This document shows positions 1-5,742 of a stretch of DNA of 12,634 bases, piece by piece. Origin of the DNA: a bacterium (GTDB taxonomy: Bacteria; Bacteroidota; Bacteroidia; Bacteroidales; Bacteroidaceae). The stretch is from NCBI GenBank assembly GCA_004559785.1, contig SFXD01000067.1:1-12634 (forward strand), given 5' to 3'. Both the position numbers and the translations under genes were made by a program. The notes below the pieces were generated by a model. That model saw only the letters and a program-made list of their open reading frames with translations, was not told where the DNA came from and did not search any database. How positions within the stretch are numbered: position 1 is the stretch's first letter; each line of letters opens with the position of its first letter.

Positions 1-44
1 CCGGATTATGAATCCGACGCTCTAACCAGCTGAGCTATCCCGCC
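1..44 (-). tRNA. tRNA-Met (CAT anticodon), 5' part only
   Basis: Read on the minus strand, the tRNA starts at 44 with GGCGGGA (5' acceptor strand), followed by a D-arm (GCTC...GAGC) and an anticodon stem TCGGA/TCCGG around the 7-nt loop TTCATAA, giving anticodon CAT. The variable loop, T-arm and 3' end lie beyond the window edge. Elongator tRNA-Met is the likeliest identity. A CAT tRNA could also be tRNA-Ile2 (modified to lysidine) or initiator tRNA, but the initiator is less likely because the first base can pair in the usual way. A promoter sits just upstream. Confidence 0.85.
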
Positions 45-64
45 ATCATTCCGTTTTGCGGTTG

Positions 65-96
65 CAAAGGTACGACATTTATATGAAAGTACCAAA
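65..96 (-). promoter_or_regulatory. Bacteroidetes-type promoter for the tRNA-Met gene
   Basis: On the minus strand a -33 TTTG (96-93) is followed after 20 bp by the -7 box TACCTTTG (72-65). This matches the TTTG/TAnnTTTG consensus of the Bacteroidetes primary sigma factor. Transcription would begin near 60, about 15 nt before the tRNA 5' end. The -33 element lies only about 40 bp past the stop codon of the fecR-type gene on the same strand. Confidence 0.75.
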
Positions 97-134
97 CGAA
101 ATCGCTTTTTTTTCTGAATTATTGTGCAAGGCTG

Positions 135-1964
135 CTATCTGGAAGCCCTTCCTCTGTACCACTGGCGTCTCCAGGAATCCCTCTTTTCTTTCAGTTGTGC
201 GGTAGACAAACCGTCGTTGAGGCAGTTGCCGTTGAGGAATGTCCCCTTGGCATGGAATACGTTCCGCTTGGTAGCCTTTAGGTCGGTAAAGCCAAAGGCA
301 TCCGAGTCGAGGGTGCCGTACACGCTACGGTTGCAGGCTATCACGTCGGTGAAACGCGATGTTGGAGTGTCGCTGTCGTAACCTCCGCCTACGATACCTC
401 CGGCATGATGCCCTGCCACGCTACCGAGACAGATGCATTCCTCCATCGTCAGGCTTGCATGTACCTTGCCTATCAGACCTCCTGCATAGCTGTCGATGCT
501 GTTGACGTCGACGCTCGAACAGCATCCGCGGATAATAGTCTTCCCTCCTATGTTGCCACCGATGGCTCCTGCATAGCTCTTGGATGACACACGTCCCGTG
601 AAATAGCAGTTCTCTATCAGGGTAGTGCCGGGGTACGTATGGTGGCCGATATAGCCGCCCAGTACACCTGCTCCCAATCCTACGCTGGATATGTTGACAT
701 CCTCGAATCCCACGTTCTTGCACTCTCCGCACAATACTCCGAAGAAACTGCTGTAGGAGCAAGAGAGAGTGGGCGTAAGGTTGCGTATCACATGGTTGCG
801 CCCATCCAGGCTAATCCAATGTGCGTATTCGTTGGTATATGTGTTGAGTGGCTTCCAGTTGATGCCCTTCAGGTCGATGTCCTCGGCAAGTGCGAAGTAT
901 ACGAGCTTTCTCTTGACGAGTGCGTACCGCATGTTGCATAGCTGTCTGGTGGTTGCTATGATGTACGGGTCTGAGGCCGTTCCCTTGCCGCTCTGGAACA
1001 GGTTGTTGCTGGAAGAGGGTGCAATCTGGGAACTGTCAGAGAGGTTCATCTCGTAGATTCCGGGATTCAGGGGCTTGTTCACGACGACGGTCATCTTGTA
1101 GTTGCCGTTCTCCTTGTCTATGCCTTCCAGGGACAGGGGATGCTCTGAATGCGAGGCGTTCCTTGCCATGGCGGACTCGGCTACTTCCTCGGGAGTCCGG
1201 TGGCGGTTGGTCATCTTGTGAGTTACCCTGTTGATGGTAACCTCATCCCCTTCTGTCATCTTGAAGGAACTGTTTCCCTTGAGGCTGGCGATGTTCACCT
1301 TTCCCTTGTCCAGCGAAATGACTCCCGTCTTCTCCCCGTCCCTTGACTTGAGGTTGAATTCGGTGCCTACAACGGTAATCCTGGAGTCAGACGTCGTGAT
1401 GACGAAGGGGTGTGACTCGTCGCTCTCTACGTTGAAGTAGGCTTCTCCTGAGAACTCCACATTCCTCTTTCCGCGTGAGAAATCGCCCGACCCGTATGTG
1501 AGGCGGCTATTTTGCTGGAGGAGGATTAGCGTGCCGTCGGGCAACTGGAACGTGGAACTCTGTCCCTCGATGGTGGAGACCACGATTTGCTCCGAGAAGT
1601 AATCCTTGACCTGAAGGTAGAAATACAGGGTAGACGTCACGAGCAGTGGCATTAGTATGGCTGCTGCCCATTGGAACATCTCGCGGGTGTGTGACAGATA
1701 GCATTCTCCCCATTTGGGCTCGTCGTTCTCTGACTTGTGCATGGTGCGCCTACGGAAGATGCTGAAGGCCCTGTCTGCATCAAAGTTGGTCACAAGTTGA
1801 CCTGCTCCCATCCAGACCTCCTGCCTTCTTGCAAAGAGAGCCATATTCTCCTCAGAGGCGGCCAGCCATTCGCTGAGTTGCGCCTTCCCCTCCTCGCTGA
1901 TCTCTCCTGTGAGATAGTCAAGGATGAGGTCGTCTATGTGAGTGTTCTCTTCTTTCATATCCAT
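135..1964 (-). CDS. FecR-type anti-sigma factor with C-terminal GLUG-repeat domain
   Basis: Inner-membrane anti-sigma factor of 609 aa that probably binds the ECF sigma factor encoded 18 bp upstream. Residues 1-95 form the cytoplasmic sigma-binding part (LTGEIS near 18, then SEWL). One membrane segment lies at about 97-117. A periplasmic FecR domain spans about 128-225, with LPDGTLILL, GEAYFNV and VVGTEFNL motifs. A usual FecR of this phylum ends near 330-400 aa. This one instead continues from about 325 with the opening typical of GLUG proteins (GTASDPYII, then a DIDL motif and LDGRNHVI). AGG(L/I)xG-like motifs follow at about 432, 465, 494 and 521, spaced 27-33 residues apart, which suggests a beta-helical repeat domain. 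The start could be Met1 or Met3. No TonB-dependent receptor gene follows. The last 20 residues are rich in Arg and Trp and unlike the rest. The domain calls come from motifs I recognise, not from a profile search. Confidence 0.85.
   Translation of the reverse strand: MDMKEENTHIDDLILDYLTGEISEEGKAQLSEWLAASEENMALFARRQEVWMGAGQLVTNFDADRAFSIFRRRTMHKSENDEPKWGECYLSHTREMFQWAAAILMPLLVTSTLYFYLQVKDYFSEQIVVSTIEGQSSTFQLPDGTLILLQQNSRLTYGSGDFSRGKRNVEFSGEAYFNVESDESHPFVITTSDSRITVVGTEFNLKSRDGEKTGVISLDKGKVNIASLKGNSSFKMTEGDEVTINRVTHKMTNRHRTPEEVAESAMARNASHSEHPLSLEGIDKENGNYKMTVVVNKPLNPGIYEMNLSDSSQIAPSSSNNLFQSGKGTASDPYIIATTRQLCNMRYALVKRKLVYFALAEDIDLKGINWKPLNTYTNEYAHWISLDGRNHVIRNLTPTLSCSYSSFFGVLCGECKNVGFEDVNISSVGLGAGVLGGYIGHHTYPGTTLIENCYFTGRVSSKSYAGAIGGNIGGKTIIRGCCSSVDVNSIDSYAGGLIGKVHASLTMEECICLGSVAGHHAGGIVGGGYDSDTPTSRFTDVIACNRSVYGTLDSDAFGFTDLKATKRNVFHAKGTFLNGNCLNDGLSTAQLKEKRDSWRRQWYRGRASR
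165..992 (-). repeat. GLUG-type repeat region inside the anti-sigma gene
   Basis: This corresponds to residues about 325-600 of the FecR-type protein. The four glycine-rich cores read AGVLGGYIG (432-440), AGAIGGNIGG (465-474), AGGLIGK (494-500) and AGGIVGG (521-527). Each is followed by a short strand containing a Cys or aromatic residue. The spacing fits turns of a beta-helix of the GLUG family, usually seen in exported adhesins and peptidases. The repeats are visible in the protein but too diverged to stand out as DNA repeats. Confidence 0.7.
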
Positions 1965-1982
1965 TGTAGTTTTTCCAGTACT

Positions 1983-2615
1983 TTATGTAATAAAGACAAA
2001 TTTTTGTGCCGCCAAGTATAGCGCATTGGCGAAAAAAAGTGCATAAACGTCAAGATAACGTTTGAAATGGTCTTCTATCAACTTGAGGGCGTTCTTTATC
2101 CTGAATTTAATAGTGTTTGCGCTTACGCCTTCCTGCACGGCGATTTCCCTGTAGGTCATTCCCTTGTAGCGGCTCATGATGAAGGCGCTCTTGGCAGGTT
2201 CGGGCATCTTGTTGATGAAGTCGGACATAAGGGAAGAGAGTTCGTTGTCGAGCAGCTTACCCTGTGGGGTCGTTCCGTCGCTGCCCGAGTAGATGTGTCC
2301 CATCTCCTCATCCCTTAGTGCGCTGAAGGTGTGTTCTGTCCTCTTGACCTTGGTGCCGGTTATGTTGATGCAGGTGTTGCGCGTAGAGGTCATCAGGTAG
2401 GAGCGCAAATTGGAGTGTATGGTCAGGTTCTCGCGTATCTCATAGATGTGGCTGATGACATCCGAAACGGCTGCCTGTGCCAGGAAATCGTCGTGCAGGA
2501 TGGTGCTGGCGAGGATGCACATAGGTTCGTAATATGTCTTGAAGACATAATGGTAGGCTTCCTCGTCCCCTTCAATCAACCCTTTTATGATTTGTAGCTC
2601 TTCCGCCTGTTTCAC
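1983..2615 (-). CDS. ECF sigma-70 factor (FecI/RpoE-like)
   Basis: Alternative sigma factor of 210 aa that directs RNA polymerase to its own promoters and is probably held by the FecR-type protein encoded 18 bp downstream. Region 2 covers about residues 20-85 (AYHYVFKTYY, then SDVISHIYE and LRSYLM). A linker of roughly 35 residues follows. Region 4 lies at about 126-188, with the helix-turn-helix around MTYREIAVQEGVS (153-165). A hydrophobic tail (about 188-208) resembles that of other Bacteroidetes ECF factors. The start is GTG at 2615: the upstream in-frame stretch holds no ATG before a TAG at 2628-2630. The region 4 fit and length are normal, so the gene looks intact. Its target regulon cannot be read from this window. 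Confidence 0.93.
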   Translation of the reverse strand: MKQAEELQIIKGLIEGDEEAYHYVFKTYYEPMCILASTILHDDFLAQAAVSDVISHIYEIRENLTIHSNLRSYLMTSTRNTCINITGTKVKRTEHTFSALRDEEMGHIYSGSDGTTPQGKLLDNELSSLMSDFINKMPEPAKSAFIMSRYKGMTYREIAVQEGVSANTIKFRIKNALKLIEDHFKRYLDVYALFFANALYLAAQKFVFIT

Positions 2616-2807
2616 GACTGGTGAGTTCTATAGATATGTTTTAGTTTCCGAAAATAGTTCCCATTCCACTTGAATGACCCTACCCTTATGGCAGCACTCG
2701 TAGCGATGACTGTCTGCCTCGCCTCGCTTGCCCCGAGCTTGTTGGTTCTTTTTGGGGCAATGGCGTAGGCTATGCTCGTAAAGGATAGTGCATCTGAACT
2801 TTTATCT
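2616..2807 (-). promoter_or_regulatory. Long structured 5' leader of the sigma factor mRNA
   Basis: About 190 nt separate the predicted transcription start (near 2806) from the GTG start at 2615, long for this compact window. The leader contains a perfect 7-bp inverted repeat TTGCCCC (2728-2734) / GGGGCAA (2754-2760), extendable with G-U pairs around a loop of up to 19 nt. Next to it are purine-rich GCGAGGCGAGGCAGAC and a possible GGCAG/CTGCC pairing. A minus-strand reading frame crosses the leader and ends in TGA overlapping the sigma GTG, but it has no plausible start after the promoter. I treat the region as noncoding, with unknown function. Confidence 0.45.
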
Positions 2808-2811
2808 GGTA

Positions 2812-2843
2812 CAAAAATACCGCTTTTCTTTTGTATTTGCAAA
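2812..2843 (-). promoter_or_regulatory. Promoter of the sigma/anti-sigma operon
   Basis: On the minus strand TTTG (2843-2840), a 20-bp spacer and TATTTTTG (2819-2812) match the Bacteroidetes primary-sigma consensus in both elements and in spacing. Transcription would start near 2806. The element overlaps the rightward promoter of the EFR1-type gene. Its match to the housekeeping consensus suggests basal expression by the primary sigma factor; autoregulation cannot be excluded. Confidence 0.7.
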
Positions 2844-2860
2844 AAAACTTATTACATTTG
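2830..2860 (+). promoter_or_regulatory. Promoter of the EFR1-type flavodoxin/ferredoxin gene
   Basis: TTTG (2830-2833), a 19-bp spacer and TACATTTG (2853-2860) match the Bacteroidetes consensus. Transcription would start near 2866, leaving a leader of about 160 nt. The -33 element lies inside the spacer of the leftward sigma promoter and vice versa, so polymerase should not be able to occupy both at once. Confidence 0.7.
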
Positions 2861-2914
2861 TGTTCAGAATATAGAATATCGCACGCAATGCCGATGTAAT
2901 GGAGTGTGGTTGAC

Positions 2915-2948
2915 AGGCTTAGGTGGCAGAGTTGCATTGCCAACGCCT
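2915..2948 (+). promoter_or_regulatory. Hairpin in the leader of the EFR1-type gene
   Basis: AGGC (2915-2918) pairs with GCCT (2945-2948), and GGTGGCA (2922-2928) pairs with TGCCAAC (2938-2944) with one mismatch. The loop has 9 nt and there is a 3-nt bulge on the left arm. It lies about 50 nt after the predicted transcription start and 80 nt before the ATG. The remaining leader up to 3029 shows no other clear structure or reading frame. The role is unknown. Confidence 0.35.
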
Positions 2949-3029
2949 CTTTCATAAGGTATAAGGGGAAATGGAAAGGAATGCAGTCTTGGCGAATGTG
3001 AAAAGACGACGGAGAACAATGGACATTAT

Positions 3030-3782
3030 ATGATATATTATTTTTCTGGTACAGGCAACAGCCTTATGGTTGCAGGCAAGTTGTCGGAGATGCTTGCCGA
3101 CGACATGCGAGCCATGACCTCCGATTCGTCGGGAAGGGTGGATGACGAAGTTCTCGGACTTGTCTTCCCCGTGTACTCATGGGGGCTTCCGAGAGTGGTG
3201 GACATGTTCCTGAGGGAGAGGCTTCCCTCGCTCGTCAGGAATCCCAGGTACATTTATGCCGTAATGACTTGCGGAGATGACGTCGGATTTGCCGACAAGT
3301 TGCTGGAAAAGAGATTGAAAGGCATGTATGGCCATGGACTGGATGCCGTTCATTCGGTATTCATGCCCAACACGTATGTTTGCCTGCCTGGCTTTGACGT
3401 GGATGGTGCGGAGGTTGCTGCCATGAAGGTGGAGGACACCATGCATAGACTGCCAGAGATAGCCGAGGGAATAAGGAACAGACGCATGACGAGGGACTTG
3501 GTGAGGGGGAGCATGCCTTGGGCGAAGACCTATGTCGTACGGCCCTTGTTCAACCTTCTCCTAGTGACCGACCGCTATTTCAGGGTAAGCAAGGGGGTGT
3601 GTACGGCGTGTAACATTTGTGTGGCAAGCTGCCCCTTGGGAAACATCCGCAGGGGCGAGGATGGCAATCTGCACTGGGGAGGCTCATGTACAGGCTGCCT
3701 GGCATGTTACCATTCGTGCCCACGCCATGCGTTGCATTTCGGGAGCATGACCAAAGGCAAGGGACAGCACTATTCGAAATAG
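3030..3782 (+). CDS. EFR1-type flavodoxin/2[4Fe-4S] ferredoxin fusion protein
   Basis: Cytoplasmic electron-transfer protein of 250 aa. The N-terminal flavodoxin-like half opens with YFSGTGNS (residues 4-11), the FMN phosphate-binding loop, followed by VFPVYSWGLP (45-54) and an AVMTCGDD segment (77-84). The C-terminal half carries two [4Fe-4S] ligand sets: C191, C194, C197, C201-P and C220, C223, C226, C230-P. There is no signal peptide or membrane anchor. The architecture and length match the EFR1 family. The redox partner is not known from sequence. The gene is divergent from the sigma operon with interleaved promoters, and its last 13 bp overlap the end of porT on the other strand. The ATG at 3030 places the FMN loop at the expected distance from the N-terminus. 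Confidence 0.9.
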   Translation: MIYYFSGTGNSLMVAGKLSEMLADDMRAMTSDSSGRVDDEVLGLVFPVYSWGLPRVVDMFLRERLPSLVRNPRYIYAVMTCGDDVGFADKLLEKRLKGMYGHGLDAVHSVFMPNTYVCLPGFDVDGAEVAAMKVEDTMHRLPEIAEGIRNRRMTRDLVRGSMPWAKTYVVRPLFNLLLVTDRYFRVSKGVCTACNICVASCPLGNIRRGEDGNLHWGGSCTGCLACYHSCPRHALHFGSMTKGKGQHYSK

Positions 3783-4486
3783 AATGTGAGGACTATCATC
3801 TTGGAGTGTGCTCCGTCCAGGGAATCCGTAAACTTGCGTAGGGTGCCGTCAATAAGGTCTGACCTGTCCTTCTTTAGGATGTCTGCCAATCCGAAGCAGA
3901 ACTTCAGTTCGGGGTTGAGTTTGAAGAAGGGTAGGTAGATGTCGCATCCCATGCCTATCTCCAGGTATACGTCCATAGGCTTTGTCAGCAGCGCCCTGTG
4001 CTTGCGTGTGGTGAGGTCAATCGTGGGACTTACGCCAGCCATGAGGTAGGGGCGGAAATTGTTGTACCTCGGAGCTGCGAACTTTACGTCTAAGGGTATG
4101 GATATATAGGTGCTCTTTATGTTCTGGGTAGTGTCCCTACAGGTATTCTGCTCGTGAAAGGATACGTGCTTCTGACCAAAGTGTATCGTCGGTACGATGC
4201 GGAGCGAGAAGTACTCGTTGAGGCGCATTTCTCCAAGCACTCCGACCGTGAACCCCGGGTTGTACGAGTCTACGTCGGCATACCATCGCTCTCCCGTCTC
4301 TGGATCCACGTAGCCATTGTTGCTCAGTTCCAGGTCCTGAGTATGGAAACCGAAGAGGAAACCATAATGGAACTTCCTCATGTCGATGTACGGGCGATTC
4401 ATCACTTTGCGCTCCTGTGAGAATGTGGCAACACCCACCAGCGCAAAGAGCAAGACAAGTATACCTCTTTTCTGAATTTCCATCAT
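3770..4486 (-). CDS. porT: PorT-family outer membrane protein (type IX secretion)
   Basis: Predicted eight-stranded-type outer membrane beta-barrel of 238 aa required in T9SS bacteria for secretion of CTD-bearing proteins. A signal peptide covers about residues 1-24 (hydrophobic core ILVLLFALVGVA, cleavage near FSQ). The family opening is present: RPYIDMRKFHYGFLFGFHTQD (31-51), then YNPGFTVGV and LNEYFSLRIVPTIHFG. Alternating strands run to a terminal aromatic residue (LTFYFE), as expected for Bam-inserted barrels. Length agrees with known PorT. No other T9SS gene is in the window, as is usual for dispersed por genes. Met1 or Met2 may be the start. I saw no convincing -33/-7 promoter in the 165 bp upstream. 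A generic porin-like barrel is the alternative. Confidence 0.83.
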   Translation of the reverse strand: MMEIQKRGILVLLFALVGVATFSQERKVMNRPYIDMRKFHYGFLFGFHTQDLELSNNGYVDPETGERWYADVDSYNPGFTVGVLGEMRLNEYFSLRIVPTIHFGQKHVSFHEQNTCRDTTQNIKSTYISIPLDVKFAAPRYNNFRPYLMAGVSPTIDLTTRKHRALLTKPMDVYLEIGMGCDIYLPFFKLNPELKFCFGLADILKKDRSDLIDGTLRKFTDSLDGAHSKMIVLTFYFE

Positions 4487-4580
4487 TCATATAACGTTCT
4501 ATGAGGCTTCTTTATTGCTCAAATAATCATTTTTGATGAATAAACGAAAAAAACGTGGCTTGATGTATGTGCCGTATCAC

Positions 4581-4598
4581 TATTTTTGATTACCTTTG
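4581..4598 (+). promoter_or_regulatory. Probable ferredoxin promoter (-7 boxes)
   Basis: Two TAnnTTTG boxes lie ten bases apart, TATTTTTG (4581-4588) and TACCTTTG (4591-4598). The second, followed by CA, is the classic form and would start transcription near 4604, giving a leader of about 47 nt. Neither has a perfect TTTG at the -33 distance. CTTG at 4559-4562 sits 18 bp before the first box. Confidence 0.55.
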
Positions 4599-4651
4599 CA
4601 AAAGAGATTATACAAAGATTATTCAATTAACAACTTAAAGTAATTATTATC

Positions 4652-4816
4652 ATGGCTTACGTAATTGGTGACGATTGTGTTGCATGCGGCACATGTATCG
4701 ACGAATGCCCAGTTGGAGCTATCTCCGAGGGCGAGAAGTATTCTATTGACCCAGAGCAGTGTACGGAGTGTGGCACTTGCGCTGACGCTTGTCCAAGCGG
4801 TGCTATTTCTCTGTAA
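4652..4816 (+). CDS. 2[4Fe-4S] bacterial-type ferredoxin
   Basis: Small soluble electron carrier of 54 aa (ATG 4652, TAA 4814-4816), typical in length for clostridial-type ferredoxins that serve pyruvate:ferredoxin oxidoreductase and similar enzymes. Two complete ligand sets are visible: C9, C12, C15, C19-P20 and C37, C40, C43, C47-P48. The halves are internally similar (CxxCGTC...ACP/ECP then GAIS at both ends), reflecting the ancient duplication. It has its own promoter region and is convergent with the nucleotidase pair. Codons are biased to T- and A-ending forms compared with the neighbours, which fits a highly expressed protein. No partner enzyme is encoded nearby. Confidence 0.95.
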   Translation: MAYVIGDDCVACGTCIDECPVGAISEGEKYSIDPEQCTECGTCADACPSGAISL

Positions 4817-4846
4817 TTGTAGAGATACCCAAACAGATTTTTTTCT

Positions 4847-4885
4847 GAGAGAGCGGGGCTGCCTATTCAGGGTAGCCCTTCTCTG
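4847..4885. terminator. Hairpin between convergent ferredoxin and nucleotidase genes
   Basis: GGGCTGCC (4856-4863) pairs with GGTAGCCC (4871-4878) with one G-U pair and a 7-nt loop. AGAGA (4848-4852) and TCTCT (4880-4884) extend it across a small internal loop. It lies just after the ferredoxin stop and covers the last codons of the leftward gene, so it may end transcription from both sides. No strong T-run follows on either strand, so the call is by structure and position only. Confidence 0.5.
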
Positions 4886-5742
4886 TATTCCATGATAACT
4901 TCAACAGTGCCTACAAACCGGGCATTCTTGCCAACGTGGTCTGCCAAAACCTCATGCCCTGACTGGTCTCTCAGGCTATGCGGATGACGGAACGTGGTAT
5001 GGCTGTGCCCTCCGAGCAATATGTCGATGCCCGATGTGGAGGACACCAGGGCTTGGTCGTCGTCTCCGCCTATGTCCCATCCAAGGTGGCTGAGGCAGAC
5101 TATCAGGTCGCAACGCTCTTCCTTCCTAAGGGTGTCTATCACTCTTTGGGCTGCCTCAGCAGGTCTCTCATACCTCATGCCCTCGTAGTTACTTGCAGAT
5201 ACCAGTCCCTTGGGGTCGGGACATACGCCAAAGATGCCTATCCTAAGCCCGGCAAGTTCCTTGACGATATAGGGCTTGACCAGACCTTCGCATGGCGTGC
5301 CGCTGAAGTCGTAGTTGCAACAGACGAAGGGAAACTTGGCCATCCTCATCAAGCGTGCGAGGTTGTCCATGCCATAGTCGAACTCATGGTTCCCGATGGT
5401 GCATGCGTCGTAGCCCATTTCATTCATCAGACCTATTTCCACCTCCCCACGGAAGAGATTGTAATACACGCTTCCTTGGCTGAAATCCCCGCAGTCCAGC
5501 AGGAGCATGGTGTTGGGGTATTCCTTGCGGTAGGCCCTGACCATGCCGTCCCTCCTTGCGAACCCTGCCTTTCCGGCCATGGCCGTATCGCTATGGTTGG
5601 CGGCAACGGGTTCTACGCATGAGTGGGTGTCGCTCGTATGCAATATCATTATTCTTTTCTCCTGCGCCCCTGCTTTTAGAATGCCCGAAGCCAGCAAGAG
5701 GCATAATGACAATATATGAATATAAGGTGCTTGTCGTTTCAT
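4867..5742 (-). CDS. Exported metallophosphatase, N-terminal half of a 5'-nucleotidase
   Basis: Calcineurin-like metallophosphatase of 291 aa, predicted to hydrolyse nucleotides or related phosphoesters in the periplasm. A signal peptide covers about residues 1-26 (core ILSLCLLLASGIL, then AGAQ). All expected metal ligands are present: D38 and H40 (HTSDTHS), D86 (GDFSQG), N118 with H119 (GNHEFD), H219 (LSHLG) and H246/H248 (GGHSHT). The protein ends straight after the metal domain and lacks the C-terminal 5'-nucleotidase domain of UshA. That domain is encoded by the gene immediately upstream, whose TAG stop directly abuts this ATG, so translation is likely coupled. It probably works with that partner. 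Substrate specificity cannot be told. Confidence 0.9.
   Translation of the reverse strand: MKRQAPYIHILSLCLLLASGILKAGAQEKRIMILHTSDTHSCVEPVAANHSDTAMAGKAGFARRDGMVRAYRKEYPNTMLLLDCGDFSQGSVYYNLFRGEVEIGLMNEMGYDACTIGNHEFDYGMDNLARLMRMAKFPFVCCNYDFSGTPCEGLVKPYIVKELAGLRIGIFGVCPDPKGLVSASNYEGMRYERPAEAAQRVIDTLRKEERCDLIVCLSHLGWDIGGDDDQALVSSTSGIDILLGGHSHTTFRHPHSLRDQSGHEVLADHVGKNARFVGTVEVIMEYREGLP

Noticed and set aside
2612..2842. Minus-strand frame of 76 codons ending at the sigma start codon
   Set aside because: Its only early start (TTG) lies inside the -33 box, so it would be upstream of the predicted transcription start, and it has no ATG afterwards. Treated as part of the noncoding leader, although its sequence is discussed as a finding.
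4978..5622. Plus-strand frame of 214 codons over the metallophosphatase
   Set aside because: It is the antisense shadow of a gene with every metal ligand in place; no promoter or family motif was seen.
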